Positions 7,766 through 15,571 of a stretch of DNA of 52,457 bases are shown here, in pieces; position 1 is the stretch's first letter, and each line of letters starts with the position of its first letter. The notes beneath the pieces are model-generated. The model had not been told where the DNA came from. It saw only the letters and a list, made by a program, of their open reading frames with translations, and did not search any database. This stretch comes from Kiloniellales bacterium (lineage in GTDB: Bacteria > Pseudomonadota > Alphaproteobacteria > Kiloniellales > JAKSDN01), in assembly GCA_030064845.1 (NCBI GenBank), contig JASJEC010000025.1, forward strand, positions 1-52,457. The letters run 5' to 3'. Made by a program: the position numbers and the translations under genes.

Positions 7766-8971
7766 TCACTGGACGACGGCGATAAAGATGCCGGCAAAGA
7801 TCGCCGAGGTGATAATGCCGCTGATACTGGCGCCCAGCGCGTGCGGCAAGACGACGGCATCTGGGGTTACTTCGGCCACGCATTTCTGGGCCACCTTGGC
7901 CGTCGTCGGCAGGCAGCTGACTCCCGCGATCCCGATCACCGGGTTGAAGCGCCGCCCCGTCGCGAAGTAGAGAACGTACCCGCCGATCAATCCGCCGATC
8001 CCGGAAATGGTCAGCGCCAGGATCCCGAGCAGCAGAAGGATCAGGACATCGGGATTCAGGATCGTACTGGCCTCGCAGAGCACGCCCAACAGGAGGCCGA
8101 GAAAGAACGTCGCGCCGTAGAGCAGAGGGCCGCTGAACAGCTCGGCGTAGCGGGTCAGTCCGCTCTCGCGAACCACGACCCCGACGAAGAGCGACAAGAA
8201 CAGCGGGGCCGCCACCGGGAACAGCAAGCAGAGTGCCGCGAGCGCAACGACGCAGAACAGGATCTTTTCACCCGCCGTCACCTCCCGCACCTTCTCCACC
8301 GGCATCTTCATGCCCCGGATGTGCCGCGGCACCAGCAGCTTGATCAGGTAGGGATAGCCCCCGTAGGTCAAGCCCAGATAGAGGTAGGCGACTACGGTGA
8401 TGGGCACGAAGAGCTCTTCGGAGAGAATCAGCGCGGTGAAGAGAATCATCGGGCCGTCGGCGCCGCCGATCGTCGCGACCGCGGCGGAATCGGCGACCGA
8501 GAGGCCCATGGCGTGGGCCAGGGGGAAGACCGCGACCGTGCCGAGTTCGGCGCAGAGCGCGATGAACATGCTCTGGAACGGCCTGGCCATCACGTAGCCG
8601 ACGTCGAGCAGGGCGCCGATGCCCATGAACACGAGGCAGGCGATCAGGCCGTTGGAAAAGGTCAGGGTATAGACCGGCTGCAGCCAGTCGATCTGCAGGA
8701 CCGTCACCAGTTGTTCGACGTCCGTGACCAGAGGGTCGACGAAGAGATTGCCCGGTCTGCCGTCCCCGAGGAACAGAACGCCGGCGTTGACGCTGGTCAT
8801 GCCGAGCCCCATGGGGATCATCAGAAGGGCTTCCAGGACGCCCTTGCGGCCGAGGTAGATCAAGAGCATGCCGAGTGCGATGAGAAAGAGACGCATGACC
8901 AGGACCTCGGGCTCGGCCGCCTTGAGGGTGGCGAGGCCCTGGAAGATGTCGAGAAGGTCGATGTTTTCCAC
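7766..8971 (-). CDS. mmdB: Na+-translocating decarboxylase beta subunit (MmdB/OadB/GcdB family)
   Basis: A 401-residue, very hydrophobic protein with about eleven membrane segments. It has the family block TIGGADGPMILFTALIL around residues 167-183, which contains the aspartate linked to Na+ and H+ movement in OadB/GcdB, and the later FNPVIGIAGVSCLPTTAKVAQK block. The beta subunit decarboxylates carboxybiotin and pumps two Na+ out of the cell. It follows the biotin carrier by 17 bases in an mmdA-mmdD-mmdC-mmdB order. Because the carboxyltransferase is of the PccB/MmdA kind, oxaloacetate can be excluded as substrate and methylmalonyl-CoA is the best guess. N-terminal residues MENIDLLDIFQGLATL support the chosen ATG at 8971. 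Confidence 0.93.
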   Translation of the reverse strand: MENIDLLDIFQGLATLKAAEPEVLVMRLFLIALGMLLIYLGRKGVLEALLMIPMGLGMTSVNAGVLFLGDGRPGNLFVDPLVTDVEQLVTVLQIDWLQPVYTLTFSNGLIACLVFMGIGALLDVGYVMARPFQSMFIALCAELGTVAVFPLAHAMGLSVADSAAVATIGGADGPMILFTALILSEELFVPITVVAYLYLGLTYGGYPYLIKLLVPRHIRGMKMPVEKVREVTAGEKILFCVVALAALCLLFPVAAPLFLSLFVGVVVRESGLTRYAELFSGPLLYGATFFLGLLLGVLCEASTILNPDVLILLLLGILALTISGIGGLIGGYVLYFATGRRFNPVIGIAGVSCLPTTAKVAQKCVAEVTPDAVVLPHALGASISGIITSAIFAGIFIAVVQ

Positions 8972-8988
8972 GGCGCGGCGAGCCGATG

Positions 8989-9378
8989 CTAGACGATGGT
9001 CAGGAGCAACTGGCCGGCTTCCACCGGGTCGCCGGGCGCGACGGCGACGGCATCCACCGTTCCGGCCCGACCGGCGGTGATGACGGTCTTGGTCTTCATC
9101 GACTCGAGGCTGACGACCTGCATGCCATCGGTGACCTCGTCTCCCGGGGCGACATCGACCGAGATCACGACGCCGGCCATGGGGCTGGTCACGTCGCCCG
9201 GACCGGCAGCCGAGGCGGTCGGGGCCGGCGGCTCCGCGGCCGGGAGGGTTTCGGCAGCGACCGGCGCCGCCGTCATGGTGCCGCGGTCGGGGTAGAGGGT
9301 GCCGGGACCGGTTTCGACCTCCTCGACGACGACGTCGTAGGGATGGCCGTCGACACTGATCTTGAAACGTCTTCGCAT
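8989..9378 (-). CDS. mmdC: Biotin carrier subunit of the decarboxylase
   Basis: A 129-residue protein: a short N-terminal domain (MRRRFKISVDGHPYDVVVEEVE), a proline/alanine-rich linker (about 38-60), and a C-terminal biotinyl domain (TSPMAGVVISVDVAPGDEV onward). The biotin attachment site reads ESMKT, with Lys95 34 residues from the C-terminus as usual. The normal motif is AMKM, so both residues next to the Met-Lys pair differ (Ser before, Thr after). GAGGGG lies 6-11 bases before the ATG at 9378, which fixes the start; the same frame stays open far upstream but that part is a shadow of the carboxyltransferase gene. It shuttles CO2 from the carboxyltransferase to the membrane beta subunit. 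Confidence 0.9.
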   Translation of the reverse strand: MRRRFKISVDGHPYDVVVEEVETGPGTLYPDRGTMTAAPVAAETLPAAEPPAPTASAAGPGDVTSPMAGVVISVDVAPGDEVTDGMQVVSLESMKTKTVITAGRAGTVDAVAVAPGDPVEAGQLLLTIV

Positions 9379-9419
9379 GCTCTTGTTCCCCTCGGCTCTC
9401 CGCGACCGCGCCGCCGGCT

Positions 9420-9749
9420 TCAGCGCTTCGGCTGGCGCACGATGGCGTGGGAGGTCTGGTGAATCATCCGTCCCTCGGCCGTCCACACGGCGCCGCGGCC
9501 CGGATCCTCGATGTGGATGATGTGATGCTCTCCGATCATTGCCGCGGCGGCGGCCGAGATGGCGGCGACATGCTCCGGGGGCACAGCCGGGCCCGGCACG
9601 GCGGCGGGATCGGCAGCAGCCTCCGATCTCGGCGACCGCCGCAGCAGCGGCAGGGCGTGCACGATGCCCTTGATCAGCAGCGCCACCGCGAAGGAGATCG
9701 CGATCGCGATGCCATAGATCCCGGCCGATAGCGGTATCAGGTCGTTCAT
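9420..9749 (-). CDS. mmdD: OadG/MmdD-like small membrane subunit
   Basis: A 109-residue protein with one N-terminal membrane helix (IPLSAGIYGIAIAISFAVALLIKGIVHA, about 5-32), a proline/alanine-rich stretch, and a conserved tail with VAAISAAAAAMIGEHHIIHI, W..EGR and HQ.SH. This is the pattern of the gamma/delta subunits of Na+ pumps such as oxaloacetate and methylmalonyl-CoA decarboxylase, which hold the soluble carboxyltransferase on the membrane subunit. It begins 15 bases downstream of the carboxyltransferase gene and precedes the biotin carrier, so it is in the operon. Confidence 0.85.
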   Translation of the reverse strand: MNDLIPLSAGIYGIAIAISFAVALLIKGIVHALPLLRRSPRSEAAADPAAVPGPAVPPEHVAAISAAAAAMIGEHHIIHIEDPGRGAVWTAEGRMIHQTSHAIVRQPKR

Positions 9750-9764
9750 GCCGGAACAGAATCT

Positions 9765-11318
9765 CTAGAGTGGTGAATTGCCATGCTTCTTGGGCGGGCG
9801 AAGCTCGCGCTTGGTAAGCGCCTTGCGCAGCGCCAGGGCAAGCATCCAGCGCGTTTCCGAGGGATCGATCACGTCGGTGATGTAGCCGTGGGACGCGGAA
9901 AGATAGGGCGAGGCAAACTCGGCGCGATAGGCGGCGGCGAGCTGGGCGGCCTTGGCTTTCGGGTCCTCGGCTTCCTTGAGCTCCTTGCGGTGGAGGATCT
10001 TCACCGCGCCCTCCGCGCCCATCACGGCTATTTCGGCGCTCGGCCAGGCGTAGACGAAGTCCGCGCCCAGCTCGAGGGCGCACATGGCGAGGTAGGACCC
10101 GCCGTAGGCCTTGCGCAGGATCACCGTAAGCTTGGGCACCGTCGCGGCGGCATAGGAGTAAAGCATCTTGGCGCCGTGGCGGATGATGCCGCCGCGTTCC
10201 TGCTCGACACCCGGCAGGAAGCCCGGCACGTCGACCAGCGTGACCAGGGGGATGTTGAAGACGTTGCAGAAGCGAACGAACCGCGAGCCCTTGTCGGAGG
10301 CGTCGATGTCGAGTGCGCCGGCCTTGACCATCGGCTGGTTGGCGACGAGCCCCACCACCATGCCCTCGATGCGTCCGAAACCGACGATCAGATTGCGCGC
10401 CCAGCCGGCATGAATCTCCAGGAACCGGCCCGGATCGACCAGGCGGTCGATCACCGCGCGCACGTCGAGAGGTTCGGCGGGATCTGCGGGCAGGAGCTGT
10501 CCCATGCCTTCGTCGGGGGTGAGCTGCATGTCGACCGTCGGGCGGTGCGGCGGATCCTCGGCGTTGTTCGAGGGCAGGTAGCCGAGCAGCTCGCGGGCCA
10601 GCGCGACGGCGTGCCGGTCGTCCTTGGCGACCAGGTGCACGTTGCCGCTCACGGTCGCGTGGACCGCGGCGCCGCCGATTTCGTCCATGGTGGTCTCGCG
10701 CCCGGTGACCGCCTTGATGACCTCGGGCCCGGTGATGAACATGTGGGCCTGCTTCTCGATCATGATGATGAAGTCCATCAGGGCCGGCGAATAGGCGGCG
10801 CCGCCCGCGCAGGGGCCCGCGATGATCGCGATCTGAGGCACCACGCCGGAAAGCAGCACGTTGTTGTAGAACACCCGGCCATAGCCCGAGAGCGCGTCGA
10901 CCCCCTCCTGAATGCGGGCGCCGCCGGAATCCTTGAAGGCGATTAAGGGCGCGCCGATCTTCTTGGCGAAGCGCATCACCTCGACGATCTTCATGGCGTG
11001 GGCCTTGCCGAGGGTGCCGGCCGCCACCGTGAAATCCTGGCTGACCACGGCGACCGGGCGTCCGTCGACATAGCCGGTTCCGACGATCACGCCGTCGGCG
11101 GCGAGAGCCTTCTCGTCCTGTCCGAAGCGATAGCCGGCCTGGTGCACATGAGCGCCGGATTCCTGAAAGGTGTGGGGCTGGCAAAGCGCCTCGATCCGCT
11201 CGCGCGCCGCGAGCAGACCCTTGTCGCGGCGCGCCATCAGCTTATCCGTTCCGCCGCCGGCACGGAGCCTTTGACGCCGCTCTAGCAATTCCTCGGCAAG
11301 ACGCCGTGTGAGAGTCAT
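9765..11318 (-). CDS. mmdA: Acyl-CoA carboxyltransferase (MmdA/PccB family)
   Basis: A 517-residue two-domain carboxyltransferase of the propionyl-CoA carboxylase beta / methylmalonyl-CoA decarboxylase alpha family. Visible family blocks are FKDSGGARIQEGVDALSGYG, GPCAGGAAYSPALMDFIIM, and in the C-terminal domain VPGFLPGVEQERGGIIRHGAKMLYSY and KAYGGSYLAMC. No biotin carboxylase gene is nearby, whereas the membrane decarboxylase subunits are; this argues for CO2 removal rather than ATP-dependent carboxylation. It would move CO2 from methylmalonyl-CoA to the biotin carrier. The start at 11318 has an AGGGGTG ribosome-binding site. It is the first gene of the operon and has a perfect FNR box about 75 bases upstream. 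A propionyl-CoA or other acyl-CoA substrate cannot be excluded. Confidence 0.92.
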   Translation of the reverse strand: MTLTRRLAEELLERRQRLRAGGGTDKLMARRDKGLLAARERIEALCQPHTFQESGAHVHQAGYRFGQDEKALAADGVIVGTGYVDGRPVAVVSQDFTVAAGTLGKAHAMKIVEVMRFAKKIGAPLIAFKDSGGARIQEGVDALSGYGRVFYNNVLLSGVVPQIAIIAGPCAGGAAYSPALMDFIIMIEKQAHMFITGPEVIKAVTGRETTMDEIGGAAVHATVSGNVHLVAKDDRHAVALARELLGYLPSNNAEDPPHRPTVDMQLTPDEGMGQLLPADPAEPLDVRAVIDRLVDPGRFLEIHAGWARNLIVGFGRIEGMVVGLVANQPMVKAGALDIDASDKGSRFVRFCNVFNIPLVTLVDVPGFLPGVEQERGGIIRHGAKMLYSYAAATVPKLTVILRKAYGGSYLAMCALELGADFVYAWPSAEIAVMGAEGAVKILHRKELKEAEDPKAKAAQLAAAYRAEFASPYLSASHGYITDVIDPSETRWMLALALRKALTKRELRPPKKHGNSPL

Positions 11319-11362
11319 GGCGCTTCACCCCTGTCTAGCTGCTGGGACTTTCCCCCAGGCCA

Positions 11363-11404
11363 AGCATTCGCTTCGCCGCGTCGGGGGGCATTGATCTTGA
11401 TCAA
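11363..11404 (-). promoter_or_regulatory. FNR/FixK box and class II-type promoter for the decarboxylase operon
   Basis: TTGATCTTGATCAA at 11391-11404 is a perfect TTGAT-N4-ATCAA palindrome. On the minus strand an AATGCT hexamer (11363-11368) lies 22 bases downstream. The centres are 32 bases apart, the spacing of class II FNR/CRP promoters (site at -41.5, -10 element at -9.5). AATGCT keeps the key A2 and T6 of the -10 consensus. This would start transcription near 11356. The rightward Nudix gene is an alternative target. Confidence 0.7.
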
Positions 11405-11518
11405 GAATTGTGCGGCGGCGGCGCGAAGTCGGACGCAAGTCGGTTGTCTGACGTGCTGTTCCTTGCCAATGTTTCGGCCGCCTACCCGAATGGCGGGTTA
11501 AACCCGGGAGATCGGCAT

Positions 11519-11944
11519 ATGGAGCGACGCCCGAGCTGGCACTACGTTCAATCGGCTGTCGTGCCTTTTCGTCGGCAAGGCGACGGCTTCGAGGTTTTGC
11601 TCATAACGTCACGCAAGGGAACTCACTGGGTTCTGCCGAAAGGAATCGTCGAGCCCGGCATGACCGCCGCGGATTCCGCGGCGAAGGAAGCCTGGGAAGA
11701 GGCGGGTATCGAGGGCAATGTCATCGCCCAGAGCCTCGGCTGGTATAGCTACGACAAGTGGCACGGCACCTGCGCGGTCGAGGTCTTTCCCATGGAGGTC
11801 ACGACCGAACTGACGGATTGGCCCGAAGCCGAAACCCGGCGCAGAGAGTGGCTTTCCCTCAATCAGGCGGCTGAGCGACTGGACCACGAGCACCTGCGAG
11901 CGATTCTCGGCAGCTTGCCCGATGCCCTGGATTCCGGGGTCTAA
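11519..11944 (+). CDS. Nudix hydrolase (diphosphoinositol/Ap4A-type)
   Basis: A 141-residue Nudix domain protein. The start at the ATG 11519 has GGGAGAT just upstream; the frame is open to 11408 but that part lacks protein character. The core is WVLPKGIVEPGMTAADSAAKEAWEEAGI. The catalytic KEAWEEAG helix is intact, but the first glutamate of the Nudix box (GX5E) is methionine and the arginine of RE is lysine. This variant is typical of a common proteobacterial subgroup. It likely hydrolyses nucleoside-linked or inositol diphosphates. It is cytoplasmic and monocistronic. Confidence 0.88.
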   Translation: MERRPSWHYVQSAVVPFRRQGDGFEVLLITSRKGTHWVLPKGIVEPGMTAADSAAKEAWEEAGIEGNVIAQSLGWYSYDKWHGTCAVEVFPMEVTTELTDWPEAETRRREWLSLNQAAERLDHEHLRAILGSLPDALDSGV

Positions 11945-11956
11945 TCCGACGTCGGC

Positions 11957-12128
11957 TCAAAACGACCCGAACAGGCTCGCCAGGGTGATCAGCACGACGA
12001 GCGCGACCATGGGCGCGGCGATGGCGACCATGAAGATGTCGCCGTAGGCCCCAGGTGAAGGCGCCGTGCGCCCCGCCGCCCTGGAGGCCGAGATCGAGCC
12101 TGGTGACCTTGCCCTTCTTCCGCCCCAT
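11957..12128 (-). pseudogene. Decayed start of a patatin-like phospholipase gene
   Basis: From an ATG at 12128 with a strong GAGGAGGGGAAG ribosome-binding site, the translation reads MGRKKGKVTRLDLGLQGGGA and then HGAFTWG. This is the characteristic N-terminus of alphaproteobacterial patatin-like acylhydrolases (LALQGGGAHGAFTWGVLD). Homology ends abruptly after FTWG. In one frame the text becomes arginine-rich nonsense running into the Nudix gene. In another frame it continues as YGDIFMVAIAAPMVALVVLI, a hydrophobic tail ending in TGA at 11957-11959. No downstream phospholipase GXSXG serine motif is present. I read this as a truncated gene, perhaps fused by deletion to the tail of a small membrane protein. 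Confidence 0.5.
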
Positions 12129-12306
12129 CTTCCCCTCCTCTGGCGACGCCCATCGCGTTCTCCGGCAGGGTAGGGCAATCGATGCGCTATTCAACCGCGA
12201 AGTCGCGGCGGCCGAGCGATAAATTGCTGAAGTATATCAGTTTAATGACACTGCATGGCGGCCCCTCACCCCCAATTCGGGGCAACTGCCGAAGTAAAGG
12301 GGGTCT

Positions 12307-13068
12307 CTAGCAGGCCGGCGGCAGGGGGAGGCCGTTGGGCAGGGCCGGCGGGTCGGCCGGGTCTGCGCAGGTCTCGCCGATCTGGTCCGCGGTCAAGCCC
12401 CGGACGCCGGTCAGGTCGGCGCCGCTCAGGGTCGCGCCCGACAGCAGGGCGCCGCCCAAGCGGGCCCGGGCGAGCCGGGCGCCGGTCAGGTTGGTCCCGG
12501 TCAGCAGCGCGTCGGTAAGGTCGGCGCCGCTGAGATCGGCCCTGGTCAGGTTGGTGCGCGAGAGCGAGGACTGCCGGAGGTCGGCGCCCTGCAGGTCCGC
12601 TTCCATCATCTTGCTGCTCTGGAAGGTCGCGCGGTAGAGGCTCGCGCCGTTCAGGACGATCCCCTGGAGGTAGCGGGTCGACATGTCGATCTCGCGCAGG
12701 TTGGCGCCCGACTCGTGCAACGACTGCAGGGCCTCGACCTGGCCCACGTTGTGGAACAGCTCCTCGCGGGTGTTGTAGAGCAGGGTCCAGGCCCGGGTCA
12801 TGCGCGCCTGGCGGCGGTCGTGGTACTCGTCCTGGACGTAGACCGCGCCGACCAGGGCGATCACCATGGTGACTGCCGCAGTCAGGGCCTGGACCGAGAC
12901 CAGCGCGACCTCGAAGGTGCTGTGCTGCTGCTTTATGGCGATCGGCGGGCGAGCGGGCCGCCCGTCAGGCGCCGGCGGCCGCGGCGCGGGCCGCTTCTCG
13001 GCAGCCGTTTGCGCCGCTTGGGCCGGCGGTACCGGCCTTTCCGCGCCAGGCTTGTCGGTTTCGCTCAT
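12307..13068 (-). CDS. Membrane-anchored pentapeptide-repeat protein
   Basis: A 253-residue protein from the ATG at 13068 (MSETDKPGAERP); an upstream ATG at 13113 in the same frame is possible but the extra residues look unrelated. The N-terminus is proline/alanine-rich, a single membrane segment follows (VSVQALTAAVTMVIALVGAVYV), then a helical stretch (DEYHDRRQARMTRAWTLL), and the C-terminal half is a run of A(D/N)LXX repeats such as ADLQGADLRQSSLSRTNLTR and ADLSGADL. These form a right-handed beta helix. The helical region is like that of alphaproteobacterial proteins with a membrane anchor and pentapeptide tail. The role is unknown. It is divergent from the DUF192 gene. Confidence 0.85.
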   Translation of the reverse strand: MSETDKPGAERPVPPAQAAQTAAEKRPAPRPPAPDGRPARPPIAIKQQHSTFEVALVSVQALTAAVTMVIALVGAVYVQDEYHDRRQARMTRAWTLLYNTREELFHNVGQVEALQSLHESGANLREIDMSTRYLQGIVLNGASLYRATFQSSKMMEADLQGADLRQSSLSRTNLTRADLSGADLTDALLTGTNLTGARLARARLGGALLSGATLSGADLTGVRGLTADQIGETCADPADPPALPNGLPLPPAC

Positions 13069-13227
13069 ATCCCATCCGCTGCGGTTTCGGGGCCCCGCGG
13101 TCCCGGGTGCCATCGAGGCACGAAGCCTCTAAAATTCCGCTAAAATCCTCAGCAATCCGGCTGTTGCCGCACGGCCTTCGGTGCCATCATCGGACGCTTC
13201 TGCCAGAACCGGCGACGAGGAAACGAG

Positions 13228-13731
13228 ATGGGAAATTCGGCTGACCGGCGCGGTCCCCTGGCGAGACGCGCGGCGGCCTTGCCGGGGGCGATCGCGCTGC
13301 TCCTGTCCCTGGCGCTGGCCCAGGCCGCGGGCGCCCAGGGCCTCGTGACCTTCGAGACCGGCCCCCTGGCCATCGAGACCGCCGACGGGGCGCGGCACGA
13401 CTTCATTGTCGAGCTGGCCAAGACGCCGGAGCAGATGGCCCAGGGCCTGATGTTCCGGCGCAAGCTGGCGCGCGACGCCGGAATGCTCTTCCTCTACCGG
13501 CCGCCGCGCCAGGCCGCCATGTGGATGAAGAACACCTTGATTCCGCTCGACATGGTCTTCATCGGTCAGGACGGCCGGATCGTGAAACTGGTCGAGCGCA
13601 CGGTGCCCCATTCGCTCAAGGCCGTGGCCTCGGACGGCCCGGTGGCCGCGGTGCTCGAGCTCAACGGCGGCACGGTCTCACGCCTCGGGATCGCGCCCGG
13701 CGACCGGGTGGTGCACGACGCTCTGGAATAA
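13228..13731 (+). CDS. DUF192 family secreted protein
   Basis: A 167-residue protein. An N-terminal signal sequence (arginine-rich start, then ALPGAIALLLSLALAQAAGAQG, probable cleavage near residue 37) is followed by the full DUF192 domain: ELAKTPEQMAQGLMFRRKL, GMLFLY, MWMKNTLIPLDMVFI, and near the end VLELNGGTVSRLGIAPGD. The family is periplasmic and its biochemical role is not established. GAGGAAACGAG before the ATG supports the start. The gene stands alone between the pentapeptide gene and the nuclease-like gene. Confidence 0.9.
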   Translation: MGNSADRRGPLARRAAALPGAIALLLSLALAQAAGAQGLVTFETGPLAIETADGARHDFIVELAKTPEQMAQGLMFRRKLARDAGMLFLYRPPRQAAMWMKNTLIPLDMVFIGQDGRIVKLVERTVPHSLKAVASDGPVAAVLELNGGTVSRLGIAPGDRVVHDALE

Positions 13732-13789
13732 GGTCAGGACGGCGCCCGGCCGCCGGTGCGGGATGATTTGAGGCCGTTCAGGCCTCTTG

Positions 13790-14314
13790 TCAGTTCGCTC
13801 TCGCGCGCCATTCCCAGGGCGGATCGAACTTGCTGCCCCAGAGGCCGCGCCCGGCCTCCTGGGCCTCTTTCTCGTGATCGCTGTAGTAGAAGGCCTCGTC
13901 GCGGTAGGCCAGCGCCTGGCCGAGGCGCACCATCTCGCCGTTCACGTCCCGGCCGTCGACCTTGCAGATCGCCGGCAGCCAGCCGTCCTCGGGCTCGCCG
14001 CGCTGCTCGCAGACCACGCTGCCGGAGTTGATGAAGAGCTGCTCGAGCTGCGACTTGGCCTGGCGGCCGCAGGCGTAGTTCTTGCCGGCCCGGCTGCAGA
14101 CCTGGCCGAGCTCCGGCGCGTCGATGCCGTAGAGATGCATGGCCTGGCCGTCGAGCATCAAACGGTCGCCGTCGACGATCTGGACGTTGTCGGGCACGGT
14201 TGGCGGCCGGTCCATCTGGTTCTCCAGCTGATACCAGGCCACGTGGGCGACGATCAGCAGCACCAGCACGCCGGCGATACGCCAATAGTACTTAGGATCC
14301 ATGTTCCCACTCAT
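13790..14314 (-). CDS. Membrane-anchored thermonuclease (SNase-like) fold, catalytic arginines replaced
   Basis: A 174-residue protein from MSGNMDPKYYW (ATG 14314; ATG 14302 is equally possible). A membrane segment at about residues 13-29 anchors it facing the periplasm. The SNase-like core begins with IVDGDRLML and has GIDAPELGQ (63-71) and KNYACGRQAK, then NGEMVRLGQALAY. Relative to staphylococcal nuclease, the metal ligands (DGD, GIDAPE) and Glu43 equivalent (Glu68) remain. The position of Arg35 is His60, and that of Arg87 is Trp112 (EDGWLPAIC instead of YGR.LA). Both catalytic arginines are therefore absent, so nuclease activity is doubtful and a binding or structural role is possible. 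The longer open frame upstream has no convincing start. Confidence 0.85.
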   Translation of the reverse strand: MSGNMDPKYYWRIAGVLVLLIVAHVAWYQLENQMDRPPTVPDNVQIVDGDRLMLDGQAMHLYGIDAPELGQVCSRAGKNYACGRQAKSQLEQLFINSGSVVCEQRGEPEDGWLPAICKVDGRDVNGEMVRLGQALAYRDEAFYYSDHEKEAQEAGRGLWGSKFDPPWEWRARAN

Positions 14315-14469
14315 GCGAGAAAAGCGACGGGGCGGGATCCTAGCTCGGCGATCCTTTATGGCCGGTGAACCCGGTTTAACCAGGGTTTTACGCGGTGCCG
14401 ATAGGTTGAATGCCTCCGGAACCCTATCCGTGCCGCGGGATGGCCGCGCGCCAAGCCGGGTATGCCAGG

Positions 14470-15441
14470 ATGGCCCAGGAACAGCCCGAGACAAAGCATA
14501 AGGACGTCAAGCTGCCGCTGAAGCTGCGCCTCAAGGCGTGGTGGGACGGCGACGAGCTGGTCGTGCGGCGCAAGCAGGCCGAAGCCGCCGGGACGCCGGG
14601 AGCGGAGGGGCCGGAAGCCGAGGAGGAAGGCGAGAGGCTGCCGCTCTGGACGCCGGAACGCATCGCGCTCGCCCAGGAAGTCTGGGGCGAGGGGGCCTGC
14701 GGCCCCACCGACGCCGAGGCCATTATCCGGCTGATCAAGCCGGCCGGGCTCAATCCCGCCATGCGCATGCTCGACCTGGGGGCTGGTCTGGGCGGATCGA
14801 CCCGGATCGTGGCCAAGCACTTCGGCGCCTGGGCGACCGGGCTGGAGGCGGATCCCGATCTGGCCGCCGCCGGCGCGGAGATCTCGCGCCAGTCGGACCT
14901 GTCGAAGAAGGCGGTCATCGAGACCTTCGATCCGGGCGCTCTGGAGCCCGCCGAGCAGCCCTACAACTGCGTCTTCTCCAAGGAGTTCCTGTTCTGCGTC
15001 GAGGACAAGCGCGCGATGCTGGAAGCCATCAAGTCCCTGGTGAAGGAGCCGGGGCATTTGATCTTCACCGACTACGTGCTTCCGGACCCCGGCAAGAGAT
15101 CGCCGGCGCTCGAGGCCTGGATCAAGGCTGAGCCGGTGCGGCCCCATCCCTGGGCCGCGGAGGACTATGTCGCGGCGCTGCAGGAGCTGGAGTTCGATGT
15201 CCGGGTGGCCGAAGACTTCACCGCCACGGTCAAGGGCCAGATCACGGCGGCCTGGAGCGCCTACATGACGGCGATGGAGGCGGCCAATCCCTGCGGCGCG
15301 GCGCCGCCGGCCCTGGCCTTCGAGGTCGGGCTCTGGATGCGGCGCGCCGAGCTCCTGGAGTCGGGAGACCTCCAGGTCTGCCGCTTCCACGCCATGCGGA
15401 AAGAGGATCCGCTGCTGGAAGGGGGCGATTCCGAGGCCTGA
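14470..15441 (+). CDS. SAM-dependent methyltransferase
   Basis: A 323-residue class I methyltransferase from the ATG at 14470 (MAQEQPETKHKD); in-frame ATGs at 14410 and 14440 are alternatives. The N-terminal 70 residues are charged. The Rossmann core starts with MLDLGAGLGGSTRIVAKHFG, the glycine-rich SAM loop, followed by TGLEADPDL (acidic residue for the ribose) and GHLIFTDYVLPD (motif III-like). The pattern resembles phosphoethanolamine/sterol-type small-molecule methyltransferases, but the substrate cannot be read from sequence. It is cytoplasmic and stands just before the ribosomal L36 promoter. Confidence 0.85.
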   Translation: MAQEQPETKHKDVKLPLKLRLKAWWDGDELVVRRKQAEAAGTPGAEGPEAEEEGERLPLWTPERIALAQEVWGEGACGPTDAEAIIRLIKPAGLNPAMRMLDLGAGLGGSTRIVAKHFGAWATGLEADPDLAAAGAEISRQSDLSKKAVIETFDPGALEPAEQPYNCVFSKEFLFCVEDKRAMLEAIKSLVKEPGHLIFTDYVLPDPGKRSPALEAWIKAEPVRPHPWAAEDYVAALQELEFDVRVAEDFTATVKGQITAAWSAYMTAMEAANPCGAAPPALAFEVGLWMRRAELLESGDLQVCRFHAMRKEDPLLEGGDSEA

Positions 15442-15472
15442 TCCGGGCCTACTCGGAGACGGGATCGAGCGA

Positions 15473-15501
15473 TTGACAGGCCGCCCGGGCGCGCCTATCT
15501 T
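15473..15501 (+). promoter_or_regulatory. Near-consensus sigma-70 promoter of rpmJ
   Basis: TTGACA (15473-15478), a 17-base spacer, and TATCTT (15496-15501). The -35 is perfect and the -10 matches at five of six positions. Transcription would begin near 15508, leaving a 5' leader of about 64 bases to the L36 ATG at 15572. This is the best promoter match in the window. Confidence 0.8.
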
Positions 15502-15571
15502 CCCGCGTCCTTGAACGGGCAGGCGCCGGATAAGCCGGAAACGAGCCGCCCCAAAGTCGGAAAACGGTGCG

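Noticed and set aside
7166..8992. Long open frame on the plus strand opposite the decarboxylase beta-subunit gene
   Set aside because: The translation is charged and histidine/glutamine-rich with no domain; it is the mirror of a high-GC membrane gene and has no ribosome-binding site.
8989..11184. Very long minus-strand frame joining the biotin carrier to upstream sequence
   Set aside because: Only the last 129 codons look like protein (biotin carrier, with its own ribosome-binding site). The upstream part lies in a wrong frame of the carboxyltransferase gene and is arginine/glycine-rich.
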